A program made the translations under genes and the position numbers. Shown one piece after another: positions 35,477 through 43,790 of a stretch of 64,000 nucleotides of DNA; within the stretch, counting starts at the first letter, position 1, and every line of letters begins with the position of its first letter. The stretch lies in the NCBI RefSeq assembly GCF_000771745.2, contig NZ_JPSL02000039.1, positions 62,001-126,000 on the forward strand. The letters are read 5' to 3'. Source of the DNA: Thermus filiformis (lineage in GTDB: Bacteria > Deinococcota > Deinococci > Deinococcales > Thermaceae). The notes beneath the pieces are model-generated. The model was not told the origin of the DNA. It was given only the letters and a program-made list of their open reading frames with translations, and made no database searches.

Positions 35477-36216
35477 GAGCCCGCTCCACCCTCTTCACCC
35501 TGTACATGGAGTACGTCTTCCCGGACCGGAAGGCCCGGGTAAAGGACCTGGTGCGCTGGATGCGCCTTCTGGGCTTCTCCGAGCCCGCGGTCCGGGCCGC
35601 GCTTTCCCGGAGCGCCAAGCGGGGCTGGGTCCTCCCCTTAAGGGAGGGGCGGGAGGCCTTCTACGCCCTCTCCGACCGGGTCTTCTGGCAGGTCAAGGTG
35701 GTGCGAAGCCGGCTCTACGAGCCCCTGCCCCCCTTCTCGGGCCGGCTCAGCCTCCTCCTCATAGAGAACCTGGGCCGGAAGGAGCGGGACCGGTTCAAGT
35801 CGGAGCTGGCCCTTTTGGGCTACGGGAGCCTGATGCCTGGGGTCTTCCTGAGCCCGAACGGGGGGGAGCTTCTTCCTGAGCTCCTCGCCTTCTACGGCCG
35901 AAAGGGGCTGGTCCTGAGGGTGGAGGGCTCCTTGGAGGAGGCCCGGGAGCTGGTGGGGCGGGTCTTCCCCTTGGAAGAGGCCCAGGCCCGCTACCAGGAG
36001 CTCCTGGCCCGGCCCTGGGAGGCCCGAAGCCCCGAGGAGGCCTTCCGCCTCCTCACCGAGCTCGTGCACGAGGCACGCAAGCTCCTCTTCCTGGACCCGG
36101 GCCTGCCCCCGGAGCTCGCCCCAACAGGGTACCTGGGCCCCTCGGCCCGGGAGCGGTTTCTGAGCAAGCGGGCGGAGCTTAAGGCCCTGGCGGCCCCGAT
36201 CCTAAGCCCCCGCTAG
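35473..36216 (+). CDS. PaaX-family transcriptional regulator
   Basis: A 247-residue protein. The N-terminal winged helix spans about 1-70 (TLYMEYVFPDRKARVKDLVRWMRLLGFSEPAVRAALSRSA is the helical part), then a central ferredoxin-like domain and a helical C-terminus (LTELVHEARKLLFLDPGLPPELAPTGYLGP), all as in PaaX, the phenylacetyl-CoA-responsive repressor. No paa genes lie nearby. Its ATG overlaps the thrS stop, so expression follows thrS. Target unknown. Confidence 0.83.
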   Translation: MRARSTLFTLYMEYVFPDRKARVKDLVRWMRLLGFSEPAVRAALSRSAKRGWVLPLREGREAFYALSDRVFWQVKVVRSRLYEPLPPFSGRLSLLLIENLGRKERDRFKSELALLGYGSLMPGVFLSPNGGELLPELLAFYGRKGLVLRVEGSLEEARELVGRVFPLEEAQARYQELLARPWEARSPEEAFRLLTELVHEARKLLFLDPGLPPELAPTGYLGPSARERFLSKRAELKALAAPILSPR

Positions 36217-36262
36217 CCCGGCCTTCATCCCGCCTTCACCCCCGCCTGGTAAGGTGAAGAGG

Positions 36263-37447
36263 ATGCGTGGGCTTGCCCTTTGGATCCTCGGACTGACCCC
36301 GGCCCTGGCCCAGGTGAGCCTCCCCTTCTGGCACACCGCCGGCCCCCCGGGCCAGGCCCTTTTGGAGGAGGCCGTCCAGGCCTTCAACAGCGCCCAGCGG
36401 CAGTACCGCCTCGAGGCCCGCTACGCGGGGGAGTACCGGGAGGCGGGGGTGAAGCTCATGGCCGCCCTGCGCTCCGGCGGGGCCCCGGTCCTCTTCCAGG
36501 CCGAGCTCTCCTTCCTCCCCCGCCTGGTCCAGGAGGGGGTGGCCCTGCCCCTGGATGGCGAAATAGGCGAGCCGGGCGACTTCTACCCGGAGGCCCTAAA
36601 GAGCGGCCAGGTAAAGGGCAAAACCTACGGGCTTCCCATCGGGCTTTCCGTCCCCGTTCTCTACTATAATCTGGACGCCTTCCGGGCTAAGGGGCTGAAG
36701 CCCCCCGCCACCTGGGACGAGGTGGAGAAGGCGGCGGCCGCCCTGAAAAGCCGGACCGCCCGGGGCCTGGTGATCTCCACGGACATCTGGAGCTTCAACG
36801 CGGTGGTGATGAGCCTGGGGGGGAGCCTGGTCAAGGACGGCCGGCCCAACTTCACCGCCCCCGAGGTGGTGGAGGCCCTGGAGAGGCTGTACCGGATGGT
36901 CCAGCGCCAGGACGCCCTGGCCCGCAACCTAGCCGAGGCCCAGTTCGCGGTGGCCGACTTCCTCAGGACCAAGGCCTTCATGGGCCTGGCCCCCACCACC
37001 GCCCTGCCCGTGGTCCTCTACCACACCAGCCTCCCCTTCCAGGTGGGCTACGCCCCCCTGCCTCGAGGCCCCAAGGGGGCGGTCCCCTTCTCCGGGGCCA
37101 CACTGGTGGTGCTTAAGGGGGCGAGCCCCGAGCAGGTCAAGGGGGCGGTGGCCTTCTGGCGCTTCTTCACCGAGCCCAAGCGGATGGCCCGCTGGGTGGA
37201 GGCCACCCACTACGTCCCCTTGCGCAAGAGCGCCGAGGCCGAGCTCAAGGACTTCCTCAAGGACCCCATGCGGAAGGCGGTCTTCGCCCAGATAGAGGTG
37301 GCCCGGCCCTGGAGCCAGGACCCGGAGATGGTCCTCTGGTACGGCTTCCTCGAGGAGGCCCTGGAGAAGAGCCTGAAGCAGGGGGTGCCCCCCCAGAAGG
37401 CCCTCGAGGAGGCCCAGCGGCGGGCCCTTTCTGTGGAGCCCAAATAA
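36263..37447 (+). CDS. ABC-transporter solute-binding protein, UgpB-like (copy 1)
   Basis: A 394-residue secreted family-1 binding protein with a signal peptide of about 16 residues ending ALAQ. Features include SLPFWHTAGPP, ALRSGGAPVLFQAELSFLPRLV, GLPIGLSVPVLYYNLDAF and a C-terminal WRFFTEPKRMARWVEATHYVPLRKSAE, typical of UgpB-like sugar or glycerol-phosphate binders. TAAGGT lies 7 nt before the ATG at 36263. No permease or ATPase gene is adjacent. The next binding-protein gene is a paralogue, separated by repeat locus G. Confidence 0.85.
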   Translation: MRGLALWILGLTPALAQVSLPFWHTAGPPGQALLEEAVQAFNSAQRQYRLEARYAGEYREAGVKLMAALRSGGAPVLFQAELSFLPRLVQEGVALPLDGEIGEPGDFYPEALKSGQVKGKTYGLPIGLSVPVLYYNLDAFRAKGLKPPATWDEVEKAAAALKSRTARGLVISTDIWSFNAVVMSLGGSLVKDGRPNFTAPEVVEALERLYRMVQRQDALARNLAEAQFAVADFLRTKAFMGLAPTTALPVVLYHTSLPFQVGYAPLPRGPKGAVPFSGATLVVLKGASPEQVKGAVAFWRFFTEPKRMARWVEATHYVPLRKSAEAELKDFLKDPMRKAVFAQIEVARPWSQDPEMVLWYGFLEEALEKSLKQGVPPQKALEEAQRRALSVEPK

Positions 37448-37453
37448 GCCCTT

Positions 37454-37546
37454 GATACCACCCCATCCTGGCTGGCGCCAGGATGGGGGCCCCGGCAAGC
37501 CACCCCGTCCCAGCTGGCGCTGGGACGGGGGCCCCGGTAAAGCCTT
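37454..37546 (+). repeat. Two tandem hairpin repeat units, locus G
   Basis: G1 (37454-37499) has ATCCTGGC/GCCAGGAT arms; G2 (37500-37546) has GTCCCAGC/GCTGGGAC arms. Both share the TGGC loop region and the GGGGGCCCCGG end. It starts 6 nt after the copy-1 stop and lies between two paralogous genes. Confidence 0.9.
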
Positions 37547-37605
37547 TCTCAAGGCTTTTGGCGGAGATGACACTCCTTTGAAGAGGGCGTGGTAAAGTGG
37601 GGCCG

Positions 37606-38811
37606 ATGAAAAAGCGAGCCTTCCTCCTCCTCGGGTGCCTTCTGGGCCTCCTCCCGGCCCGGGCCCAGGTGAGCCTGGAGTTCTGGCACAGCATGGACGG
37701 CCCCGCGGGGCGGCTCATCGCCCAGTTCGCCCAAGAGTTCGCCGCCAAGGAGCCCCGCTACCGGGTCATTCCCCGGTACATGGGGGACTACAGCGAGGCG
37801 GAGGCCAAGCTGGTGGCCGCCCTGCGCTCTGGAGGCGCCCCGGTCCTCTTCCAGGCGGAGATCTCCTTCTTTCCCCGGCTGGTGGCTGAGGGAAACGCCC
37901 TGGCCCTGGACCCCTATCTGGACCTCCCCAAGTCCTTCCTGGACGACCTCTTTGAGCCCGCCTGGGCCTACGGCCTCCTGGAGGGGAAGCGGTACGGCCT
38001 CCCCTTCAACACCTCCACCCCCGTCCTCTTCTTCAACGAGGACGCCCTGCGGCGGGCGGGCCTGACCCCACCCCGGAACTGGCAGGAGTTCAAGCGGGTG
38101 GCCCTGGCCCTGACCAGCCGGCAGGCCAAGGGGTTCATCTTCGTCACCGACCCCCAGGCCTGGCTCTTTGAGGCCATGGTGACCAGCCGGGGCGGGAGCC
38201 TCACCCGGGAAGGACGGCCCAACTTCACCTCCAAGGAGGCCCTGGAGGCCCTCTCCCTGTTGCAGGAGCTGAACCAGAAGGGGGCCCTCTCCGCCCGGAG
38301 CATGGCCGAGTCCACCTTCGCCCAGCTGGACTTCGTGCGCACCAAGGGGATGATGGTCATGGCCTCCATCGCCAACTGGCCCGCGGCGGAGCAGTTCTCC
38401 TTCGCCTTCAAGCTGGGGGTGGCCCCCGTGCCCCGGGAGCCCGGGGGGAAGGTGCCCATGGGCGGGGCCCAGCTTGTGGTCCTCAAGGGGGCCTCCCCGG
38501 AGGAGGTACGGGGAGCCCTAGCCTTCTGGCGCTATCTGATGGAGCCCGAGAACGTGGCCCGCTGGGTCCAGGCCAGCTACTACGTCCCCGTGCGGAAGAG
38601 CGCCATCCCCCTCCTCGAGGGCTTCTACCGGGAAAACCCCTACCGGAAGGTGGCCTTTGAGCAGATCGCCGTGGCCCAGCCCCGGCCGCGGGAGCCCCAG
38701 TTCTCCACCTGGGCCAAGTACCTGGCGGAGGCCCTGGAAAAGGCCCTCAAGGCGGGCGTGCCCGCGCAGAAGGCCCTGGAGGAGGCCCAAAGGAGGGCGG
38801 AGGGGCGATGA
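37606..38811 (+). CDS. ABC-transporter solute-binding protein, UgpB-like (copy 2)
   Basis: A 401-residue paralogue of the preceding gene with the same blocks: signal peptide ending ARAQ, SLEFWHSMDGPAG, ALRSGGAPVLFQAEISFFPRLV, GLPFNTSTPVLFFNEDAL, and WRYLMEPENVARWVQASYYVPVRKSA. TAAAGT is 7 nt before the ATG at 37606; a GTG three codons upstream is rejected. The stop overlaps the following isomerase-like gene (ATGA), suggesting a shared pathway. Ligand unknown. Confidence 0.86.
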   Translation: MKKRAFLLLGCLLGLLPARAQVSLEFWHSMDGPAGRLIAQFAQEFAAKEPRYRVIPRYMGDYSEAEAKLVAALRSGGAPVLFQAEISFFPRLVAEGNALALDPYLDLPKSFLDDLFEPAWAYGLLEGKRYGLPFNTSTPVLFFNEDALRRAGLTPPRNWQEFKRVALALTSRQAKGFIFVTDPQAWLFEAMVTSRGGSLTREGRPNFTSKEALEALSLLQELNQKGALSARSMAESTFAQLDFVRTKGMMVMASIANWPAAEQFSFAFKLGVAPVPREPGGKVPMGGAQLVVLKGASPEEVRGALAFWRYLMEPENVARWVQASYYVPVRKSAIPLLEGFYRENPYRKVAFEQIAVAQPRPREPQFSTWAKYLAEALEKALKAGVPAQKALEEAQRRAEGR

Positions 38812-39581
38812 GGCTCGGGTTCAGCCCCTTCAACGCGGAGCTTCCCTACCCCGAGGCCTTCCGCCTGGCCTCGGCGCACGGGCTCTTCCTCGAGGTCGCC
38901 TACGACCTGCACGAGGCCATGCCCGGCCTCCCCTCCGCCAAGGAGCTCAAGGAGATGGGCCGGGCCTTCGGGGTGGGCTTCACCCTCCACCTCCCCTTCG
39001 TGGACCTGAACCCCGCGAGCGTGGTCCCCAGCGTGCGGGGCCTGGCGGAGGAGCGGTTCAAGCGGGCCTTGGACTTCGGCCTGGAGCTGGGGGCGGAGGT
39101 GGGGGTGGTCCACACCGGCCAGGTCCCCCTCCGCCACCCCCTGGCCCTCCAGGCCGCGCGGGAGGCCCTGGAGAAAACCCTCTCCGCCCTCCTCCCCCTC
39201 CCCTTCCCCCTGGCCCTGGAGAACCTGGCGCTTTCCCCGGAGGACCTCATCCAAGGGCCAGAGGAGCTCAAGGCCCTCCTGGAGCGCTTTCCCCAGTACG
39301 GCTTCTGCCTGGACGTGGGCCACGCCCTGGTGGAGCTGGGGCCCAAGGGCCCCCTCCTCTACCTCGAGGCCCTGGGGGACCGCCTGGTCCACCTCCACCT
39401 GCACGACAACCACGGCCTGCGGGACGACCACCTCCCCGTGGGGGCGGCCCGGGTGCCCTGGGAGGCCCTGGGGCCCCTCCTGGCTGGCTTTTCCGGCACG
39501 GCGGCCCTCGAGGTGACGGGGGGCGAGGAGGGGGTGCGGACCAGCCTGCGCCGCCTCGGGACATCTGTCCTTGGCCTCTAA
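38808..39581 (+). CDS. Sugar-phosphate isomerase/epimerase-like TIM barrel
   Basis: A 257-residue AP-endonuclease-2/xylose-isomerase-like barrel: MRLGFSPFNAEL start, HLPFVDLNPAS, GVVHTGQ, LALENL, FCLDVGHA, HLHLHDNHG, with metal-binding His, Glu and Asp on successive strands. Substrate unknown. It is translationally coupled to the second binding protein, so it may act on the imported ligand. The bc operon's inverted repeat (39558-39570) lies in its last codons. Confidence 0.8.
   Translation: MRLGFSPFNAELPYPEAFRLASAHGLFLEVAYDLHEAMPGLPSAKELKEMGRAFGVGFTLHLPFVDLNPASVVPSVRGLAEERFKRALDFGLELGAEVGVVHTGQVPLRHPLALQAAREALEKTLSALLPLPFPLALENLALSPEDLIQGPEELKALLERFPQYGFCLDVGHALVELGPKGPLLYLEALGDRLVHLHLHDNHGLRDDHLPVGAARVPWEALGPLLAGFSGTAALEVTGGEEGVRTSLRRLGTSVLGL
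39558..39570. promoter_or_regulatory. Inverted repeat GGGACA-TC-TGTCC before the bc operon
   Basis: Arms GGGACA (39558-39563) and TGTCC (39566-39570). It ends 15 nt before the fbc -10 box, covering the place of the -35, which otherwise matches poorly. A near-identical repeat with the same placement precedes the alternative complex III operon (49475-49488). Confidence 0.6.
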
Positions 39582-39585
39582 GGGG

Positions 39586-39624
39586 TATAGTAGTCTTGTG
39601 GGGGTTTGTACCCCCTTTCACAAG
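39586..39624 (+). promoter_or_regulatory. fbc promoter -10 and leader hairpin
   Basis: TATAGT (39586-39591) predicts a start near 39598. The leader folds as CTTGTG (39595-39600) with CACAAG (39619-39624), enclosing GGGG/CCCC and a TTTGTA loop. The hairpin ends 2 nt before the ribosome site GAGGAGG. Confidence 0.6.
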
Positions 39625-39636
39625 CGAGGAGGAGGC

Positions 39637-40401
39637 ATGGTCGTAGACCGGATAGAGGTGTACCTGGATGGGGGTGAAAGCCCCATCGCCGTCCTGAAGG
39701 AACCGCCCTACAGGCTGAAGCTGGACACCCGCACCCTCCCCGACGGGGAGCACGTCCTGCGGGTCCAGACCCACTACCGGGGCGGAGGGATGGAGATCCG
39801 GGAGATCCCCTTCACCGTGAACAACTACCCGGACGTCCTGGTCCTGGGCCTGGACGAGAAGAGCGAGGTCTCGGGGGAGGTGGAGCTCCGCCTGGCCGTG
39901 GGCGAGCCCGACCTGCCCGTGGAACGGGTGGGGGTCTCCGCCTGGGCCTACGTGGCGGCCCTGGTGGTGGTCCTGGGCGGGATCTGGAGCTACTTCGCCC
40001 TCTCCCCCGCCACGGAGAAGATCATCGCCGAAGTGGCCCCGCCCCCCGCCCAGGAGGCCCAGGCCCACGGGGGCGGGCAAGGGGCGGTGCCCGCAGGGGT
40101 GGACCCCGCCCTCATGGAGAAGGGCAAGGCCGTCTACGAGGCCAACTGCGCCGCCTGCCACCAGGCGAACGGCCAGGGCCTCCCCGGGGCCTTCCCGCCC
40201 CTGGCGGGTAACCCCAACCTGCAGGACGTGGGCCACGTGATCAGCGTCACCAAAAACGGCCTCCAGGGCCCCATCACCGTGAACGGGCAGACCTACAACG
40301 GCGTGATGCCGGGCTTTCCCCAGCTCTCCGACGAAGAGGTGAAGGCGGTGGCCACCTACATCCGGAACAGCTGGGGCAACGCCTTCGGGCCGGTGGAGTA
40401 A
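39637..40401 (+). CDS. fbcC: Cytochrome c subunit of the bc complex (FbcC type)
   Basis: A 254-residue monohaem cytochrome c, first gene of an fbcCDFB operon as known from Thermus. Residues about 1-95 are beta-rich and Ig-like (DRIEVYLDGGES, LPDGEHVLRVQ) and precede the only transmembrane helix (about 108-128), so they should be cytoplasmic. A Pro/Ala linker leads to CAACH with Met in GVMPGF. ATG at 39637 with ribosome site GAGGAGG; upstream in-frame codons are rejected. Confidence 0.9.
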   Translation: MVVDRIEVYLDGGESPIAVLKEPPYRLKLDTRTLPDGEHVLRVQTHYRGGGMEIREIPFTVNNYPDVLVLGLDEKSEVSGEVELRLAVGEPDLPVERVGVSAWAYVAALVVVLGGIWSYFALSPATEKIIAEVAPPPAQEAQAHGGGQGAVPAGVDPALMEKGKAVYEANCAACHQANGQGLPGAFPPLAGNPNLQDVGHVISVTKNGLQGPITVNGQTYNGVMPGFPQLSDEEVKAVATYIRNSWGNAFGPVE

Positions 40402-40411
40402 GGGGGGCGGC

Positions 40412-40894
40412 ATGTACCGGAACGACCCCGTCATCCCCACCTTTAGCCTCATCCTGGCCCTGGGCCTCTTCTACGCCGCCTACCTGGACGGCCGGCACAT
40501 CGCCCGGCTTCTGGGCCACACCCCCGAGGAGCTCTCCGTGGGCCAGATCGGGCTCATGGCCTTCGGAGCGGTCCTGCTCCTTTACGGCCTCATCGGCCTG
40601 GTCTCCTACTGGCTCGAGGGTATAGAGCTCCGCCCGGGCCGCCACTTCCCCGCCCCCTCCACCGCCCCCGTGGCCGCGGGCGTGATCCTGGTCCTCCTCC
40701 TCACCGCCATGGCTGGCTTCTTCGTCCGCCTCCTGGTCTACTCCGCCCAGACCGGCCACAACCCCACCTGGCTCCAGGGGGCCCTGTTCGGGGGGATGAG
40801 CCTGGTGGTGGCCGCGCTTTTCGGCATCTACAAGAGGTTCTTCGGCCGCGACGAGGTGGTCACGGAGGAGGAAAAGAGCGAGTTTCCCTGGTAG
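40412..40894 (+). CDS. fbcD: Membrane subunit FbcD of the bc complex
   Basis: A 160-residue protein with four hydrophobic helices and the C-terminal charged tail GRDEVVTEEEKSEFPW. It has no haem motif. Its place between the cytochrome c and Rieske genes matches FbcD of the Thermus bc operon; biochemical role unclear. Spaced 10 bp from fbcC with ribosome site AGGGGGG. Confidence 0.85.
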   Translation: MYRNDPVIPTFSLILALGLFYAAYLDGRHIARLLGHTPEELSVGQIGLMAFGAVLLLYGLIGLVSYWLEGIELRPGRHFPAPSTAPVAAGVILVLLLTAMAGFFVRLLVYSAQTGHNPTWLQGALFGGMSLVVAALFGIYKRFFGRDEVVTEEEKSEFPW

Positions 40895-40903
40895 GGGTGC
40901 AGC

Positions 40904-41536
40904 ATGGACGAACGCGAGATCCGCTTGAGAAACTCCCGCCGCCGCCTCTTCCTAAAGGCCGCGGTGGGCACGGGGATCGGCCTCTCCCTGGTCTCCGCCT
41001 TCTACGTGGGGGCAAGCCTGAGGCCCAAGCAGGAGGTCACCCCCGAGAAGGAGCCCCTGAAGCCCGGGGACATCCTGGTCTACGCCCAGGGGGGACAGGA
41101 GGGCGTCCCCATAAAGCCGGAGGCCCTCAAGGTGGGGGACCCCATGGTCCTCGCCTACCCCATGGACCCCAAGACCAAGGTGATCAAGAGCGGGGAGGCC
41201 AAGAACACCGTCCTCCTCGCCCGCTACGCCCCGGAGGCCCTGGACCCCGAGGTGGCCCAGCACGCGGTGGAGGGCATCGTGGCCTACTCCGCCGTCTGCA
41301 CCCACCTGGGCTGCATCATCAGCCAGTGGGTGGCGGACAAGGGGGCGGGCCTCTGCCCCTGCCACGGGGGGGTGTACGACTTCGCCCACGGGGCCAAGAT
41401 CATCGCCGGCCCCCCGCCCCGGCCCGTCCCCCAGCTCCCCCTAAAGGTGGAGGACGGGGTCCTGGTGGCGGCCGGGGAGTTCCTGGGACCGGTGGGGGTG
41501 CAGGCGTCCCGGGAGGGCGCCTGCCGCCTGGTGTAG
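40904..41536 (+). CDS. fbcF: Rieske iron-sulphur subunit
   Basis: A 210-residue Rieske protein. The twin-arginine signal anchor [11 protein letters not shown] is followed by one helix. Cluster ligands are CTHLGC and CPCHGG, giving the [2Fe-2S] His/Cys set. It transfers electrons from quinol to the cytochrome c subunit. The Tat signal points to export by the TatAC system encoded at 26650-27602. Confidence 0.97.
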   Translation: MDEREIRLRNSRRRLFLKAAVGTGIGLSLVSAFYVGASLRPKQEVTPEKEPLKPGDILVYAQGGQEGVPIKPEALKVGDPMVLAYPMDPKTKVIKSGEAKNTVLLARYAPEALDPEVAQHAVEGIVAYSAVCTHLGCIISQWVADKGAGLCPCHGGVYDFAHGAKIIAGPPPRPVPQLPLKVEDGVLVAAGEFLGPVGVQASREGACRLV

Positions 41537-41545
41537 GAGGGACGC

Positions 41546-42802
41546 ATGTACAAGTGGCTGGACGAACGCCTGGACCTGCAAGGCCTTTACAAAAAGGTCT
41601 TCCGCAAGGCCTTCCCGGTGCACCACTCCTTCTTTTTGGGAGAGATCACCCTCTTCGCCTTCATCGTTTTGGTGCTTACCGGAATCTTCCTCACCCTGAA
41701 CTACGAACCCTCCATCCGGGAGGTGAGGCTCCCCGACGGGCGCACCGTGCCCGCCGCCTACGGGAGCATCCTCTACATTGACAGCCTTCCCTTCGGGGCG
41801 GTGATCCGGAGCCTCCACCACTGGTCGGCCCACGTGATGATCGCCGCCGCCTTCCTCCACATGCTCCGCATCCTCCTCTCCGGGGCCTACAAGAAGCCCC
41901 GGGAGCTCAACTACCTGGTGGGGCTCGCGCTTCTGGGCCTCACCGTGGTGACCGCCTTCACCGGCTACGCCCTCCCCTACGACAACTACGCGGTCACCGC
42001 CACCCGGATCGGGTACGGCATCGCGGTTTCCATCCCCTGGATCGGGGACACCCTGGCCCAGGTGTTCTTCGGAGGGGAGTTCCCCGGCTCGGAGAAGTCC
42101 ATCCCCCGGCTCTACAGCCTCCACGTCCTCTGGCTCCCCCTCACCCTGCTGGCCGTGATCGGGCTCCACCTGGTCATCATGCTGAAGCAGAAGCACACCC
42201 AGCCCCGCTACGCGGAGCGGGTGGCCCCGGGGAAGATCCTGGGCGTGCCCATGTACCCCCAGCAGGCGGTGATGATGGGCATCCTCTTCGCCCTCTACGT
42301 GGGGGTGATGAGCTTCATCGCCGGGGCCTTCCTGGCCCACCCGGTGGAGGCCTTCGGGCCGCCCACCCCCAACACCCCGGCGGTGAAGCCCGACTGGTAC
42401 TTCCTCTGGCTCTACGGCCTCCTGCAGATCATCCCCTCCAGCTGGGAGTTCCGCCTCTTCGGGGCCACCATCGGGCCGGAGTTCATCGGCGGCGCCCTTG
42501 TCCCGGGGATTTTGGCGGTGGTGGGCCTCCTCCTTCCGTTCGTGGACGTCCGCAAGGACAAGATGCGCTACCTGGAGCTCCCCTCGGAGCACCCGGCGCG
42601 CACCAGCGGCGTCCTGGCCCTCCTCGCCTTCCTCCTGATGGCAAGCCTCGCCGGGTACAAGATTGACTTCCAGCAGCAGGGCTCCCTCCTCGGCAACAAC
42701 GCCGTCCTGTGGACCCTGGTCCTGGGGGTCCCCCTCCTCACCTACTTCGTGAGCTACACCCTGCTCCGGGTCTTCTACGGCCGCAAGGCCGAGGCCCGCT
42801 AG
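41546..42802 (+). CDS. fbcB: Cytochrome b of the bc complex
   Basis: A 418-residue fused cytochrome b with eight or so helices. It has the HHWSAHVMIAAAFLHMLRI helix with haem His residues, GYALPYDNYAV, HVLWLPLTLLAVIGLHLV with the second His pair, and the quinol-site PEWY equivalent as KPDWYFLWLYG. Last gene of the operon; repeat locus H follows. Confidence 0.96.
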   Translation: MYKWLDERLDLQGLYKKVFRKAFPVHHSFFLGEITLFAFIVLVLTGIFLTLNYEPSIREVRLPDGRTVPAAYGSILYIDSLPFGAVIRSLHHWSAHVMIAAAFLHMLRILLSGAYKKPRELNYLVGLALLGLTVVTAFTGYALPYDNYAVTATRIGYGIAVSIPWIGDTLAQVFFGGEFPGSEKSIPRLYSLHVLWLPLTLLAVIGLHLVIMLKQKHTQPRYAERVAPGKILGVPMYPQQAVMMGILFALYVGVMSFIAGAFLAHPVEAFGPPTPNTPAVKPDWYFLWLYGLLQIIPSSWEFRLFGATIGPEFIGGALVPGILAVVGLLLPFVDVRKDKMRYLELPSEHPARTSGVLALLAFLLMASLAGYKIDFQQQGSLLGNNAVLWTLVLGVPLLTYFVSYTLLRVFYGRKAEAR

Positions 42803-42814
42803 GGCCACCTTGGC

Positions 42815-42854
42815 GATACCACCCCGTCCTGGCCCAAGCTGGGACGGGGGTCCC
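42815..42854 (+). repeat. Hairpin repeat, locus H
   Basis: GATACCACCCC, left arm GTCCTGG, right arm AAGCTGGGAC and GGGGG, then TCCCTTTT. The arms mix two arm versions (a mismatch inside the stem), as if recombined. It lies between the convergent bc and alternative complex III operons. Confidence 0.75.
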
Positions 42855-42872
42855 TTTTGGAGCCACCTTGGC

Positions 42873-43790
42873 CTAGACCAGGGGCGGGAGGACGTACCAA
42901 AGGTAGTGCAGGAACCGGAAGACCAAGGCCCAGAGGGCGATCCCCCCCAGCCACCTGGGGTCGCGCTTGGGCAGGTTGGTGAGGAGGGCCAGGAAGGGGA
43001 GGAGGAACCCGCCCACCGCCACGGCGAAGGCCAAACTACCCCAAGGAGCGGCGGTCCGCCGCAGGTAGAACTCGGCCTCGTGGGGGAAGTCCGCCCCCCA
43101 GATGATGATCAAGGTGGTGGCCTCCACGTAGATCCAGACGATGCTGAGGGCCAAAAGGAGGTTGGTCAGGCTGGGAAGCTGGGGCCCAAGCTCCGAAGTG
43201 GGGGCCCCCGAGGCCCGAAAGGCCCCGTAGGCCAGGGCAGCCACCGCCCCCGACAGGAGCATGAGCGCCCCGTAGGAGGCGGAGTAGAAGTGGGCCTCCA
43301 GGGCCATGAAGAGGTCAAAGACCAGGAACGTCCCCGCCGCGAAGACCAGGGGAAGCCCCACCGCCCCCGCCGTGGCCCGGGCCTCGCCGGGCCGCAGCCG
43401 CTGCAGGACCAGGGTGAAGAGGACGAAGAAGAGGGCGTAGCGCAGGAGGAAGAAGGGGGCGTTCAGGTAGGGGGCCCGGTGGGCCAGAAGGGGGTCCTCG
43501 CCTCCTCGAGCCCAGGGGTAGAGGGCGGGGAGGTCCAGGAAGAGGACCAGGCCCAGGAGGCCGAGCCAGGGCAGGAGCCGGGCCAGGGGGTAGAGGTGGG
43601 GCTCGAGGGGCCGGCCCCAGAGGCTGGTCACCGCGTTGTGCAAAAGCAGGACCAGGAGGGCCCCCAGGCTCAGAAGGGTGAGGAACCCCCAGAGGAGGAA
43701 AAAGCCCTTCACCCCCCAAAGGAGGGCCAGCAAGAAGAGGACGGGAGCCAGGGCCCAAGGAACCCCCACGCGCCTAATAGACCGTTGCAC
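42873..43790 (-). CDS. actF: Alternative complex III subunit ActF
   Basis: A 305-residue membrane protein with about ten helices, matching the ActF quinol-side membrane subunit (related to a shortened NrfD/ActC fold). Key parts: HNAVTSLWG, FLVFDLFMALE, SIVWIYVEATTLIIIWGADFPHEAEFY and a C-terminal LHYLWYVLPP. GTG start inside the actE end (17-bp overlap). Last gene of the operon. Confidence 0.86.
   Translation of the reverse strand: MQRSIRRVGVPWALAPVLFLLALLWGVKGFFLLWGFLTLLSLGALLVLLLHNAVTSLWGRPLEPHLYPLARLLPWLGLLGLVLFLDLPALYPWARGGEDPLLAHRAPYLNAPFFLLRYALFFVLFTLVLQRLRPGEARATAGAVGLPLVFAAGTFLVFDLFMALEAHFYSASYGALMLLSGAVAALAYGAFRASGAPTSELGPQLPSLTNLLLALSIVWIYVEATTLIIIWGADFPHEAEFYLRRTAAPWGSLAFAVAVGGFLLPFLALLTNLPKRDPRWLGGIALWALVFRFLHYLWYVLPPLV

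Noticed and set aside
39596-39623. Rex-type operator (TTGTG...CACAA) at the bc promoter
   Set aside because: The half sites are 18 nt apart, far wider than the Rex site; an RNA hairpin explains the symmetry better.
39571-39636. Extended N-terminus for the bc cytochrome c subunit
   Set aside because: It would cover the promoter and the leader hairpin; a good ribosome site stands before the ATG at 39637.
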